Assembly (NCBI RefSeq): GCF_007018965.1
Contig: NZ_VJYZ01000033.1
Coordinates: forward strand, 372,001 to 436,000
Source: Paracoccus marinus
GTDB taxonomy: Bacteria > Pseudomonadota > Alphaproteobacteria > Rhodobacterales > Rhodobacteraceae
Direction of reading: 5' to 3'
DNA: 64,000 bases
Shown: in pieces, positions 33,993 to 41,978 of the stretch
Layout: the number at the start of each line of letters is the position of its first letter
How positions within the stretch are numbered: the stretch's first letter is position 1
Notes under the pieces: model-generated
Databases searched by the model: none
Seen by the model: the letters and a program-made list of their open reading frames with translations, nothing else
Told to the model about the DNA's origin: nothing
Position numbers and translations under genes: made by a program

Positions 33993-36013
33993 ACGACGAA
34001 CTCGTCCGCTGGACCGGCCCGCAGGGCCTGCCACGCTTCGACCTGATCGCCGACGACGACTTCGCCCCGGCCTTCGACGCCGCGCTGGCCGAAGCCGCCG
34101 CCACGCACGAGGCGATCGCCGCGAACCACGCCGCCCCCGATTTCGCCAACACCATCGCCGCGATGGAGACGGCGGACGAGGCGCTGGGGCGCGTGGCGTC
34201 GGTCTTCTATACCCTCGCGGGCCTTGCCTCGAACCCCGCGCGCGAGGACCTGCAGCGTGAGCTGGCGCCGAAACTTGCCGCCCATCACGCGCGGATCGCG
34301 ATGGACCCGCGGCTTTACGCGCGGGTGCAGGCGGTCGCGGCGGGGGCTGATGCGCTGGCGCCGCAGGACCGCCGCATCACCGACCTCGCGCTGCGCGACA
34401 TGCGCCGCGCGGGCGCCGCGCTGGACGAGGCGGGCCGGGCACGCATGGCCGCGCTCAAGGGGCGGCTGGCCGTGCTCACGACGGATTTCGCCCAGCACGT
34501 GCTGGCCGACGAACGCGACTTCGTGCTGCCCGTGCCGGACGACCGGCTGGGCGGGCTGTCGGACGATCTGCTCGCCGCGATGCGCGCCGCCGCCGCGTCG
34601 CGCGACCTATCCGGGCAGGTGGTGACGCTGGGCCGGTCGCTGATCGTGCCGTTCCTCGAACAGTCCACCGACCGCGATCTGCGCGAGGCCGCGTGGCGCG
34701 GCTGGACCGCGCGCGGCAGCGGCGCGGGCGCGGGGGGTGCTGCCACCGACAACCGCGCCATCGTGGCCGAGATCCTGGCCCTGCGCCACGAACGCGCCGA
34801 ACTGCTGGGCTATCCCGACTTCGCCGCCTTCAAGCTGGATACCGAGATGGCGCAGACCGCCGATCAGGTGCAGGCGCTGCTGGACGAGGTGTGGTCCGCC
34901 GCGCGGCCGCGCGTGCTGGCCGACGAGGCCGACCTGGCCGCCCGCGCCGCCGCCGACGGCATCAACGGCGCGCTGGAACCGTGGGACTGGCGCTATTACG
35001 CAGCCCACCGCCGCCGCGACAGCCTTGCGGTGGACGAGGCCGAGGTGAAGCCCTACCTGCCGCTGGACGGGATGATCGCCGCCGCCTTCGACGTGGCGCG
35101 CCGCCTCTTCGGGCTGGACTTCGCGCCCTTCGACGCGCGCTTCTGGGACGACCGGGTGCGCGGCTGGACCGTGACGCGCGGCGGCCGCCTTACGGCCGTG
35201 TTCGTCGGCGACTATTTCGCGCGCCCGGGCAAGCGGTCGGGGGCGTGGTGTTCCGCCATGCAGCCTCAGCACAAGGTCGGCGCGGGCCAGCGCGCCATCG
35301 TGCTGAACGCCTGCAACTTCACCGCGCCGCCGCGTCCGGGCGATCCGGCGCTTCTGTCATGGGACGAGGCGCGGACGCTCTTTCACGAATTCGGCCACGC
35401 GCTGCACCAGATCCTGTCGGACGTGGACTGGCCGTCCATCGCGGGCACGTCGGTCGCGCGCGACTTCGTCGAACTGCCGAGCCAGCTGTTCGAGCATTGG
35501 CTGGACGTGCCGCAGGTGCTGGACGCGCACGCCCGCCACGTCAAGACCGGCGCGCCGATGCCGGCGGAACTGCGCGACCGGATCATCGCGGCCGAGCAGG
35601 CCGACGCGGGCTTCGCCACGACCGAATACCTGGAAAGCGCGATGGTGGACCTTGCCTTCCATCGCGGTGCCCCGCCCGCCGACCCGATGGCGCGGCAGGC
35701 CGAGGTGCTGGCCGACATGGGCGCGCCGCGCGCCGTCCCGATGCGCCACGCGACCCCGCATTTCGCGCATGTCTTTTCGGGCGACGGCTATTCGGCCGGC
35801 TATTACAGCTATCTGTGGTCCGAGGTGATGGACGCCGACGCCTTCGCCGCGTTCGAGGAAACCGGCGACCCCTTCGATCCCGCGACCGCCGCGCGGCTGG
35901 AGAAGTCCATCTTGTCGCAGGGCGGGTCGCGCCCCGCCGACGCATTGTGGCACGAGTTCCGAGGCCGCAAGCCGGGGATCCAGCCGTTGCTGCGCGGGCG
36001 CGGGCTCGCCTGA
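33989..36013 (+). CDS. M3 family metallopeptidase (peptidyl-dipeptidase Dcp/oligopeptidase type)
   Basis: A 674-residue zinc peptidase. The active site HEFGHALHQIL has the HExxH zinc ligands and catalytic Glu, and the third ligand Glu lies about 25 residues on in SVARDFVELPSQLFEHW. The C-terminal substrate-binding YSAGYYSYLWSEVMDADAFAAFE is also clear. No signal peptide, so it is cytosolic; family members degrade short peptides from protein turnover and signal peptides. ATG 33989 overlaps the E1-like gene stop by ATGA. Length is normal for Dcp/OpdA. Confidence 0.94.
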   Translation: MNDELVRWTGPQGLPRFDLIADDDFAPAFDAALAEAAATHEAIAANHAAPDFANTIAAMETADEALGRVASVFYTLAGLASNPAREDLQRELAPKLAAHHARIAMDPRLYARVQAVAAGADALAPQDRRITDLALRDMRRAGAALDEAGRARMAALKGRLAVLTTDFAQHVLADERDFVLPVPDDRLGGLSDDLLAAMRAAAASRDLSGQVVTLGRSLIVPFLEQSTDRDLREAAWRGWTARGSGAGAGGAATDNRAIVAEILALRHERAELLGYPDFAAFKLDTEMAQTADQVQALLDEVWSAARPRVLADEADLAARAAADGINGALEPWDWRYYAAHRRRDSLAVDEAEVKPYLPLDGMIAAAFDVARRLFGLDFAPFDARFWDDRVRGWTVTRGGRLTAVFVGDYFARPGKRSGAWCSAMQPQHKVGAGQRAIVLNACNFTAPPRPGDPALLSWDEARTLFHEFGHALHQILSDVDWPSIAGTSVARDFVELPSQLFEHWLDVPQVLDAHARHVKTGAPMPAELRDRIIAAEQADAGFATTEYLESAMVDLAFHRGAPPADPMARQAEVLADMGAPRAVPMRHATPHFAHVFSGDGYSAGYYSYLWSEVMDADAFAAFEETGDPFDPATAARLEKSILSQGGSRPADALWHEFRGRKPGIQPLLRGRGLA

Positions 36014-36036
36014 CGGGAAATCCGGCGGGGCTGCGC

Positions 36037-36672
36037 CTATTCGCGCAGTTCCTGCCGGTCCACGCCCCACATCACGTCCTTCATGATCCACCCCTTCTCG
36101 CCGCCACCCGACACGCGGCACCAGTCGGGGTTGCATTCGTGGACGCGGACGATGGCGCCCGCCTCGGCCCGGGCGACGACGGTGGCATTGGTGTCGGGGC
36201 GCGCGCGGAGGTCCACCATGTCGGCGGTGATGACCGCCGTGCGGACCCCGGACAGCAGCGAATAATGCACCCAGCCACCCGCGCCGTCGCGGTCCTCGAC
36301 CCGGCGCCAGTGGCCGAACTCGGCCACCACGCGCAGCGGCATGCCTGCGTGACGGAACACCCAGTCGATCCGGTGCGACAGGCTGGGACCGCGCCGGGCG
36401 TTCCCCTCGCTTCCCTTCAGCGAGACGTAGCGCGGCAGCGGCAGGTTCGTGACCGGACCGCGGTTGGGGTCGCGCTGTTCGTTCTGGTTGCGGCTGATGA
36501 GCGAATCCGCGGTCACGTCGCCGGGGTCGATCTGGATCGAGGGCTCGCCCGCGCCTTCGCCCGCGCCCTCCGCCGTGCCGTCACCGCCCAGGCCCTGCGC
36601 GATGACCGGCAGTGGCGCGATGGTCGCGGCCAGCATCAACCCCGCCGCCAGCATGGATGTCGCGATGTTCAT
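36037..36672 (-). CDS. Secreted SH3-domain protein
   Basis: A 211-residue exported protein with a signal peptide (MNIATSMLAAGLMLAATIAPLPVIAQ). A Gly/Glu linker is followed by two SH3-like repeats. The first is around LPLPRYVSLKGSEGNARRGPSLSHRIDWVF, and the second around VDLRARPDTNATVVARAEAGAIVRVHECNPDWCRV. The family (bacterial SH3, SH3_4) is thought to bind cell-wall glycans or peptides in the periplasm. Two Cys near the end (NPDWCRV and the preceding HEC) could form a disulfide. The start ATG 36672 has GAGGG 6 nt upstream; the longer open frame has no support. Convergent with the M3 peptidase gene. Confidence 0.82.
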   Translation of the reverse strand: MNIATSMLAAGLMLAATIAPLPVIAQGLGGDGTAEGAGEGAGEPSIQIDPGDVTADSLISRNQNEQRDPNRGPVTNLPLPRYVSLKGSEGNARRGPSLSHRIDWVFRHAGMPLRVVAEFGHWRRVEDRDGAGGWVHYSLLSGVRTAVITADMVDLRARPDTNATVVARAEAGAIVRVHECNPDWCRVSGGGEKGWIMKDVMWGVDRQELRE

Positions 36673-36922
36673 GTCGTGCCCTCTGCGCCGCACATCGCGG
36701 CTCGCCTGTCCTGTCCCGTGACGCGGCATCGGGGGCCGCGGCCGGAACTTGTGACCGTTCCGTGCAGGCGGCAGTCTGCCAAAGCACGCCCCGCATTGGA
36801 AGCCAAAGGCCGGGGGGTGGGGGGTCACCCTTGCGTCAGCGGCTGCAGTGGTCGCGCACCGCAATGTGGGCGGTGAGCCGTGCGGGCGGACCGAGCAAGG
36901 CGCCTTGCGGCACCCGGAACGC

Positions 36923-36954
36923 AAAAAGCCGGCCCCGAGGGGCCGGCCTTTTTA
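36923..36954. terminator. Bidirectional intrinsic terminator next to tRNA-Gly
   Basis: GCCGGCCCC (36928-36936) pairs with GGGGCCGGC (36939-36947), flanked by AAAAA on one side and CTTTTT on the other, so it can work in both directions. On the minus strand it ends the tRNA-Gly transcript, four bases after the encoded CCA. Confidence 0.9.
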
Positions 36955-36957
36955 CGT

Positions 36958-37032
36958 TGGAGCGGGCGATGAGATTCGAACTCACGACCCTAACCTTGGC
37001 AAGGTTATGCTCTACCCCTGAGCTACGCCCGC
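36958..37032 (-). tRNA. tRNA-Gly (anticodon GCC)
   Basis: On the minus strand the acceptor arm GCGGGCG begins at 37032 and pairs with CGCCCGC, followed by discriminator T and an encoded CCA (36958-36960). The D-arm region reads TAGCTCAGGGGTAGAGCA, the anticodon loop CTTGCCAA gives GCC, and the T-arm contains GTTCGAATC. All stems close. It stands alone with its own terminator. Confidence 0.97.
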
Positions 37033-37166
37033 GCTCCGTTCCGGTGGACGCTGCCGCCGGTGACGGGTGATTTAGGGAATGCCGCGCGGGGGTGCAAGCA
37101 GAAAATCGCGCCGCTTGACGCGGTTTGCGCAACCGTCATTCTTCACCCGAACCGACAGGATGCCCC

Positions 37167-37790
37167 ATGACACAGACCGACCGACTGGCCGATTTCGTCC
37201 TCGCGGGGCTCTCCGCGGGGCGCGCGCCCGACGAACTTGGCCGCGCCCTGACCAGCGCGGGGTGGAGCGAGCGCGAGGTCGCGTCCGCGCTGGGCGCATG
37301 GCTGCCGCAGGCCCCCGGCATCCCGCCGGTGCCGCGCCCTCGGCCCTATGTCTCGGCGGGCGGGGCGGTGACCTACGGGCTTCTTTTCCTGCTGCTGGCG
37401 ACGATCTGCTGGCACGTGACGACGCTTGGCTTCGACGTGATCGATTCGCTTCTGCCCGATTACAGCACCATCTACGATCCGCCGCGCTCGGGCCTGCGCT
37501 GGTCGGTCGCGGTGCTCGTCATCACGGTGCCGCTGTTCTTCTGGCTGAATGCCCGCGTGGCGCGCACGACCCGGCGCGACCCCGGCAGGCAGCGGTCGCT
37601 GGTGCGCAAGTGGCTGGCCGCGACGACGCTGATGCTGGCGGCGGTGGCGCTGCTGTCGGATGCGGTGGCCGTCATCTATGCCTTCCTGAACGGCGACCTG
37701 ACCGCGCGCTTTCTGGCCAAGGCGGTGCTGGTCGCGCTGATCGGCGGGCTGGCGCTGGCCTATTACAAGGACGAGCTCGATGCCGGCTGA
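37167..37790 (+). CDS. DUF5671-domain membrane protein
   Basis: A 207-residue protein. An N-terminal soluble segment of about 60 residues (LADFVLAGLSAGRAPDELGRALTSAGWSEREVASALGAW) looks like a small UBA-like or HTH helical domain. Four membrane helices follow, with YVSAGGAVTYGLLFLLLATICWHVTTLGFDVIDSLLPD typical of DUF5671. The start ATG 37167 has AGGA 6 nt upstream. A possible promoter TTGACG (37115-37120) with CATTCT 16 nt later precedes it. It overlaps the next gene by 11 nt. The family function is unknown. Confidence 0.75.
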   Translation: MTQTDRLADFVLAGLSAGRAPDELGRALTSAGWSEREVASALGAWLPQAPGIPPVPRPRPYVSAGGAVTYGLLFLLLATICWHVTTLGFDVIDSLLPDYSTIYDPPRSGLRWSVAVLVITVPLFFWLNARVARTTRRDPGRQRSLVRKWLAATTLMLAAVALLSDAVAVIYAFLNGDLTARFLAKAVLVALIGGLALAYYKDELDAG

Positions 37791-38214
37791 TCGACCGATG
37801 CAGCGTGCGGCGACCTGGGGCATCGCGATCCTGGCCGCCGCGGCGGTAGGGGCGGGGCTGGCCCTGTCGGGCGGCCCGGAACGCGGCCGGAAAGAGCGGC
37901 GGGACGACGCGCGGCTGCAGGACCTGGGCCAGATGTCGCAGACGATCAACTGCCTTGCGGGCGACAGCGCAAGGTTGCCTGCGGAAATCGCCACCACCGG
38001 CGGCTGCCCCGGCCCGATGCGCACCGTCGATCCCTTCACCGACCAGCCCTACCGGGTCGAGCCGGTGGCCGAGGGGAAGTACCGGCTGTGCGCTGGCTTT
38101 GAACTGCCGGCCGAGGCCGCGCAAAGCTGGCCCGCCCGCGACGGCGACTGCCTGGTCTATGACCTGCCCCGTCCGAACCCGGTCCAGGTGGTGCCGCCGC
38201 CCCCCGCGGGCTAG
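37780..38214 (+). CDS. Hypothetical membrane-anchored protein with four cysteines, partner of the DUF5671 protein
   Basis: A 144-residue protein. Residues 12-30 (TWGIAILAAAAVGAGLALS) are a membrane anchor; the remainder is probably periplasmic. It has exactly four Cys after the anchor, in INCLAGD, GGCPGPM, RLCAGFE and GDCLVYD, well placed for two disulfides. The segment DDARLQDLGQMSQTINC resembles the helix found in bacterial pilin-like or type II secretion-related anchors, but there is no prepilin site. It overlaps the DUF5671 gene by 11 nt, so the two are likely a membrane complex. Its stop shares the palindrome CTAG with the convergent tadA stop. Confidence 0.65.
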   Translation: MPADRPMQRAATWGIAILAAAAVGAGLALSGGPERGRKERRDDARLQDLGQMSQTINCLAGDSARLPAEIATTGGCPGPMRTVDPFTDQPYRVEPVAEGKYRLCAGFELPAEAAQSWPARDGDCLVYDLPRPNPVQVVPPPPAG

Positions 38215-38663
38215 CCGCGCCGCTCGGCGAAGAACGCGCGCAGCAGAGCCTGCGACTGCGCGCCCGACACCCCGTCATAGACAAGCGGCCGGTGGTGGCA
38301 TTGCGGATGGTCGAACACCCGCGCCCCATGCGCCACGCCCCCCATCCGCGGATCGGCCGCGCCGTAGTAAAGCGTCGCGATCCGCGCGGCCGAGATCGCG
38401 GCGGCGCACATCGGACACGGCTCGAGCGTGACCCACAGGACATGGCCCGGCAGACGCTCGGACCCGGCGGCGGCGCAGGCGGCGCGGATGGCCAGAACCT
38501 CGGCGTGCGCGGTCGGGTCGGACAGTTCGCGCGTGCGGTTGCCCGCGGCCGCCACCACGCGCCCGGCCGGGTCGCACAGGACCGCGCCCACGGGAACCTC
38601 GCCCCGGGCGGCGGCGGCCCGCGCCTGATCCAGCGCCTGCGGCATGTGGCTGATGAATGTCAT
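38211..38663 (-). CDS. tadA: tRNA-specific adenosine deaminase
   Basis: A 150-residue zinc deaminase that converts A34 to inosine in tRNA-Arg(ACG). The HAE motif is in PTAHAEVLAIR (H53, E55) and PCPMC in LEPCPMCAAAIS (C83, C86). Both the zinc site and proton shuttle are intact. The start ATG 38663 is used because the upstream open frame has no family similarity. It is convergent with the Cys-containing gene; the two stops overlap in CTAG. Divergent from rluB across 109 nt. Confidence 0.95.
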   Translation of the reverse strand: MTFISHMPQALDQARAAAARGEVPVGAVLCDPAGRVVAAAGNRTRELSDPTAHAEVLAIRAACAAAGSERLPGHVLWVTLEPCPMCAAAISAARIATLYYGAADPRMGGVAHGARVFDHPQCHHRPLVYDGVSGAQSQALLRAFFAERRG

Positions 38664-38772
38664 GTCCCGGTCCTGCCCTGCGGCGCGCGCGGGATCAAGA
38701 ACCGCTTTCGCCGTTGGCGCGTTCAGGTTAACACCGCCGTTCGCCACCGCAGGGATGCGCCAGGAGATCGCC

Positions 38773-40833
38773 ATGACCGACCAGAACGACCAGACCGGAA
38801 CCCCGGACGAACCGCAGCAGGACGACCTGCCCACCGCAACCGACGACGGGACCGAGGCGCTTTCCGACGCCCAGCCGGTCGCGGCCGACGAAGATTATGC
38901 CGAGATCTACGCGGGCGAGGATGCTGGCGCGGACGACGCGGCCGCCGTGGATGAGCGCGAAGGCGGGGATAACGAGGTTCCCGCCGAAGAACCCGGCGAC
39001 GAAACTGGCGACGAGCCCGCTCAAAGCCCCGCCGCTACCCCCGGCGAACCGCCCGCCTCGGCGCCGAAATCGTCGGGCGGCGAGCGCATCGCCAAGGTCA
39101 TGGCCCGAGCCGGGATCGCCAGCCGCCGCGAGGCCGAGCGGATGATCGTCGAGGGCCGGGTCAGGGTGAACGGCGACGCGATCACCAGCCCCGCGCTCGA
39201 CATCCTGCCGACCGACAAGGTCGTCGTGGACGGAAAGCCGATGGACGCGCCGCAGGAAACGCGGATGTGGCTTTACTACAAGCCGGTCGGCCTCGTGACC
39301 TCGGAAAGCGACGAGAAGGGGCGCCAGACCGTGTTCGAGGCGCTGCCCCGCGACCTGCCGCGCGTCATGTCGGTGGGCCGGCTCGACATCACGTCCGAGG
39401 GGCTGCTGCTGCTGACCAACGACGGCGAGCTGAAAAGACGGCTGGAACTGCCCGCGACGGGCTGGCTGCGCCGGTACCGCGTCCGCGTGAACGGGAACCC
39501 GTCCGAGCTGACCTTCGACCCGCTGCGGCGCGGCGCCACCATCGACGGCGAGGAGTTCCAGCCGATGGAGGTCAAGCTCGACAGCCAGAAGGGCGCGAAC
39601 GCCTGGCTGACGGTCGGCATTCGCGAGGGCCGCAACCGCGAGATCCGTCGCGCGATGGCCCATGTGGGCCTGCAGGTGAACCGCCTGATCCGCATCGCCT
39701 ACGGCCCCTTCCGCCTCGTCGGGATGGAGGAGAACGAGGTGCGCGAGGTCAAGCGCCGGATCCTCAAGGACCAGTTGGGCGGGCTGCTGACCGGCGACAG
39801 CGACGAGGAACCCCGCGCCGCCACGCGCGGCCGCCGCGACGACGACCGCGGCGCGCGTCCGGCGCGCGGCGACCGGCCGGAACGTGGTAATCGGGGCGAC
39901 CGGGGAGAGCGCGCCTCGCGTGGCCACCGCCCGGCGTTTGACAATCGCGATGGCGACGGGCCGCGCAAGCCTCGCGCCCCGCGCGCCGAAGGCGGCGGCG
40001 GATACGACCGCAAGCCGCGTGAAGGTGCGGGCGGATTTGATCGCAAGCCGCGCGGTGAAAGTCCGGGTGGCTATGACCGCAAGCCGCGCGCTGAGGGTGC
40101 GGGGGGCGGTTTCGACCGAAAGCCGCGTACCGAAGGTGCCGGGGGATACGATCGCAAGCCGCGCGGCGAAGGTGCCGGCGGCTACGAGCGGAAGCCGCGC
40201 GCCGAGGGCGCGGGGGGCGGCTACGAGCGCAAGCCCCGTGACGGCGCGGGCGGCTATTCGCGCGGACCCCGGCCTGAAGGCGCGGGAGGCGACGACCGCA
40301 AGCCGCGCGCCGAGGGGGGCGCGGGAGGCTACGACCGCAAGCCGCGGGCCGAGGGGGGCGCGGGAGCATTCGACCGCAAGCCGCGATCCGTGGGCGAGCA
40401 GGGCGACCAGCCCCGCAAGCCGCGCTGGAAGGCGTCCGAGGGGGGCGACCGCGGCGCGGGTGGGCAGGGGCGGCCTCGTGCCGAGGGGCAGGGCGACAGC
40501 CGCCCGCCCCGCGCGGCGGGTGGCGAGCGCGGCAAGCCCGCTTACGGCGACCGGCCTGGCTTCGGCGGCAAGCCGGCCGCCGACAGGCCGTCAGCAGGCA
40601 AACCGTACGGGGGCAAGCCCGGGGGCGGCGGTCGCGGCAAGCCGTTTGGCGGAAAACCGGGTGACGAAAGGCCCGGCGGCAAGCCTGCTGTTGGCAAGCC
40701 CGGTGGCGGCAGGCCTGGCGGAAAGCCGTTCGGGGGCAAGCCGGGCGGCGCGCGGCCGGCGGGGCGCGGACCGCGTCCGGGTGGCGCGCCCACCGGACCG
40801 CGTGGCCCGGGAGGCGGCAGCCGCGAACGCTGA
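38773..40833 (+). CDS. rluB: RluB-type 23S rRNA pseudouridine synthase with very long repetitive C-terminal tail
   Basis: A 686-residue protein in which less than half is enzyme. Residues 1-100 are an acidic disordered leader (AEEPGDETGDEPAQ). An S4 RNA-binding domain spans about 103-150 (RIAKVMARAGIASRREAERMI). The RsuA/RluB/E/F catalytic domain spans about 160-345, with the catalytic Asp in VGRLDITSEGLLLLTNDG (D205) and GRNREIRRAM. The last 340 residues are basic and low-complexity: first RG-rich, then a run of 'GGYDRKPRAEGAG' units, then GKP/GGKPGG repeats. A basic tail helps some RluB proteins bind the ribosome, but this one is exceptionally long. Start ATG 38773 has CAGGAGA upstream. A terminator follows. 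Confidence 0.93.
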   Translation: MTDQNDQTGTPDEPQQDDLPTATDDGTEALSDAQPVAADEDYAEIYAGEDAGADDAAAVDEREGGDNEVPAEEPGDETGDEPAQSPAATPGEPPASAPKSSGGERIAKVMARAGIASRREAERMIVEGRVRVNGDAITSPALDILPTDKVVVDGKPMDAPQETRMWLYYKPVGLVTSESDEKGRQTVFEALPRDLPRVMSVGRLDITSEGLLLLTNDGELKRRLELPATGWLRRYRVRVNGNPSELTFDPLRRGATIDGEEFQPMEVKLDSQKGANAWLTVGIREGRNREIRRAMAHVGLQVNRLIRIAYGPFRLVGMEENEVREVKRRILKDQLGGLLTGDSDEEPRAATRGRRDDDRGARPARGDRPERGNRGDRGERASRGHRPAFDNRDGDGPRKPRAPRAEGGGGYDRKPREGAGGFDRKPRGESPGGYDRKPRAEGAGGGFDRKPRTEGAGGYDRKPRGEGAGGYERKPRAEGAGGGYERKPRDGAGGYSRGPRPEGAGGDDRKPRAEGGAGGYDRKPRAEGGAGAFDRKPRSVGEQGDQPRKPRWKASEGGDRGAGGQGRPRAEGQGDSRPPRAAGGERGKPAYGDRPGFGGKPAADRPSAGKPYGGKPGGGGRGKPFGGKPGDERPGGKPAVGKPGGGRPGGKPFGGKPGGARPAGRGPRPGGAPTGPRGPGGGSRER
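39994..40390 (+). repeat. In-frame tandem repeats encoding the RluB tail
   Basis: About ten imperfect units of 36-39 nt, each coding for a variant of G-G-[YF]-[DE]-R-K-P-R-[AGT]-E-G-A-G. Units differ mainly at third codon positions and in the number of Gly codons, and the reading frame is kept throughout. A second repeat type (GKP/GGKPGG) follows to about 40760. Period and composition point to slippage or unequal exchange under protein-level constraint. Confidence 0.9.
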
Positions 40834-40875
40834 GAGGCCGTTCGCTGCTGGTCGGCCGAACTGCCGATGACATCA

Positions 40876-40903
40876 GGGTCCCGCCATCAGCGGGACCCTT
40901 TTT
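40876..40903 (+). terminator. Intrinsic terminator after rluB
   Basis: GGGTCCCGC (40876-40884) pairs perfectly with GCGGGACCC (40890-40898) over CATCA and is followed by TTTTT. It also lies just beyond the hemP stop on the other strand. Confidence 0.93.
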
Positions 40904-40909
40904 CGCATC

Positions 40910-41083
40910 CTACTTGGTCAGGATCAGCTTGCCCGCGCGGGTGATCCGCAGGTTGTACAGCTGGTCCCCCAGCGCGATCAGCGCCTGGTTGCCGCCCGCC
41001 GTCAGCGAGGTCGCCTCGTGGACCGGCACCTGCGGCAGGCGGATGTGGGGCAGGCTCGGGAAATCGGCTTGGTTGATGTTCAT
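40910..41083 (-). CDS. hemP: Hemin uptake protein HemP
   Basis: A 57-residue protein ending ALIALGDQLYNLRITRAGKLILTK, the characteristic HemP C-terminus (G-x-x-Y-x-L-R-x-T-R-x-G-K-L-I-L-T-K). HemP/HmuP proteins accompany haem uptake systems and some act as activators of haem receptor genes. No TonB receptor or haem ABC genes are in the window, so it is an orphan here. The start ATG 41083 has AGAAGG upstream. A 464-nt gene-free stretch lies upstream and probably holds its promoter. Confidence 0.85.
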   Translation of the reverse strand: MNINQADFPSLPHIRLPQVPVHEATSLTAGGNQALIALGDQLYNLRITRAGKLILTK

Positions 41084-41547
41084 CGTGGCGGACCTTCTCG
41101 GAACGATGTTTGGGAGCGGGCGAGTCAGCGGCTCACGTGAAATCTGACAAGAACAGTCGGACATGTCCAGAGTATTTTTGTCGGCAATTCGTTCTGGCGC
41201 TCCCCGCAGCATGCGCCGCACGCCCGAACGGCCAGCTCGCGCGGCGTCACGGGAACACCCGTCAGGCGCGATTCGATTGCGCGCAGGCTGCTCCGATGCG
41301 ATAGTCAGGGCTCGGTTGGCGGCCATTCCACGGCCGCCAGGGCGACAGGTGCAATTCGGCCACAGACCGGGAAGCTCCTGATAATGGCTGGAACTTGGCC
41401 CTCTCGACGGTGTTGGCGATTATGCAACAGTCGACTGGGGCAGCTATCTGAAGAATGCGTCGCCGCTTTCCAAGATCGGGTCTTTATGTAACTGTCGCAA
41501 CGATGCTGTCGGGGACGGCAGCCTTCAAAAAAGTACGGAGCATGATC
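41084..41547. other. Gene-free stretch between hemP and a small membrane protein gene
   Basis: No credible coding frame is seen here. It contains a 10-bp palindrome GGACATGTCC (41159-41168) inside a wider TGACAA...TTGTCG pair, possibly an iron-type operator for hemP. It also holds an 8-bp inverted repeat TGGCGGCC/GGCCGCCA (41317-41324 with 41332-41339) without a U-run. Promoters for both flanking genes must lie here, and a small RNA is possible. I see no firm evidence for one. Confidence 0.4.
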
Positions 41548-41778
41548 ATGACCAAATTCGCTACCTTCGCGCTGGCCCTCGGCCTGTCCGCGTCGACCGC
41601 ACTGGCCGGTGGCTACGTCGCCCCGGTCGTCGACGTCGAGCCCGTCGTCGTTGACACCCAGCCCGCGCGCTCGAACGCTGGCCTGGTTGTCCCGGCGCTG
41701 CTGCTGCTGGGCGTCATCGCCGCCGTCGCTTCGGATGACGACGACGACGAAGACGACACCACCGGTGACGACGAGTAA
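41548..41778 (+). CDS. Small exported membrane protein with acidic tail
   Basis: A 76-residue protein. It has a signal peptide (MTKFATFALALGLSASTALAG), a short Pro/Val linker, one membrane helix (AGLVVPALLLLGVIAAVA) and the strongly acidic end SDDDDDEDDTTGDDE. Similar small proteins are frequent in Rhodobacterales genomes, with unknown role. I chose ATG 41548 (GGAG 7 nt upstream) over the ATG two codons earlier. A clean terminator follows, so it is a single-gene unit. Confidence 0.75.
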   Translation: MTKFATFALALGLSASTALAGGYVAPVVDVEPVVVDTQPARSNAGLVVPALLLLGVIAAVASDDDDDEDDTTGDDE

Positions 41779-41799
41779 TCCTTCGGGATTGCAGTAATC

Positions 41800-41830
41800 G
41801 GGCCGGTCGAAAGACCGGCCCTTTTATTTT
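41800..41830 (+). terminator. Intrinsic terminator after the small membrane protein gene
   Basis: GGGCCGGTC (41800-41808) pairs perfectly with GACCGGCCC (41813-41821) over GAAA, a stable tetraloop, and is followed by TTTTATTTT. Confidence 0.95.
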
Positions 41831-41923
41831 GTCCGATGCCATGTCGAAGGAACCGGCAGTCCGGTTCACCGATCTTTGCCGCAGATCATCGCAAGGCGGC
41901 ATCGGAACAAGGGGCGGAACACG

Positions 41924-41952
41924 AAAAAGGGCGCCCGACCGGCGCCCTTTTT
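41924..41952 (-). terminator. Bidirectional terminator after yjbF
   Basis: GGGCGCC (41929-41935) pairs with GGCGCCC (41941-41947), flanked by AAAAA and TTTTT, so it acts on the minus strand for yjbH-yjbF and could act on the plus strand too. Confidence 0.88.
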
Positions 41953-41978
41953 GTATTCTCGCAGCCCGGCTGGCCCCG

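Noticed and set aside
39994..40390. Regular repeats resembling a CRISPR array
   Set aside because: The period is 36-39 nt, but there are no unique spacers, and every unit is an in-frame part of rluB. No cas genes are near.
41163..41381. Small open frame of 72 residues upstream of hemP
   Set aside because: No ribosome site, Arg/Pro-rich shadow-type composition, and no family resemblance.
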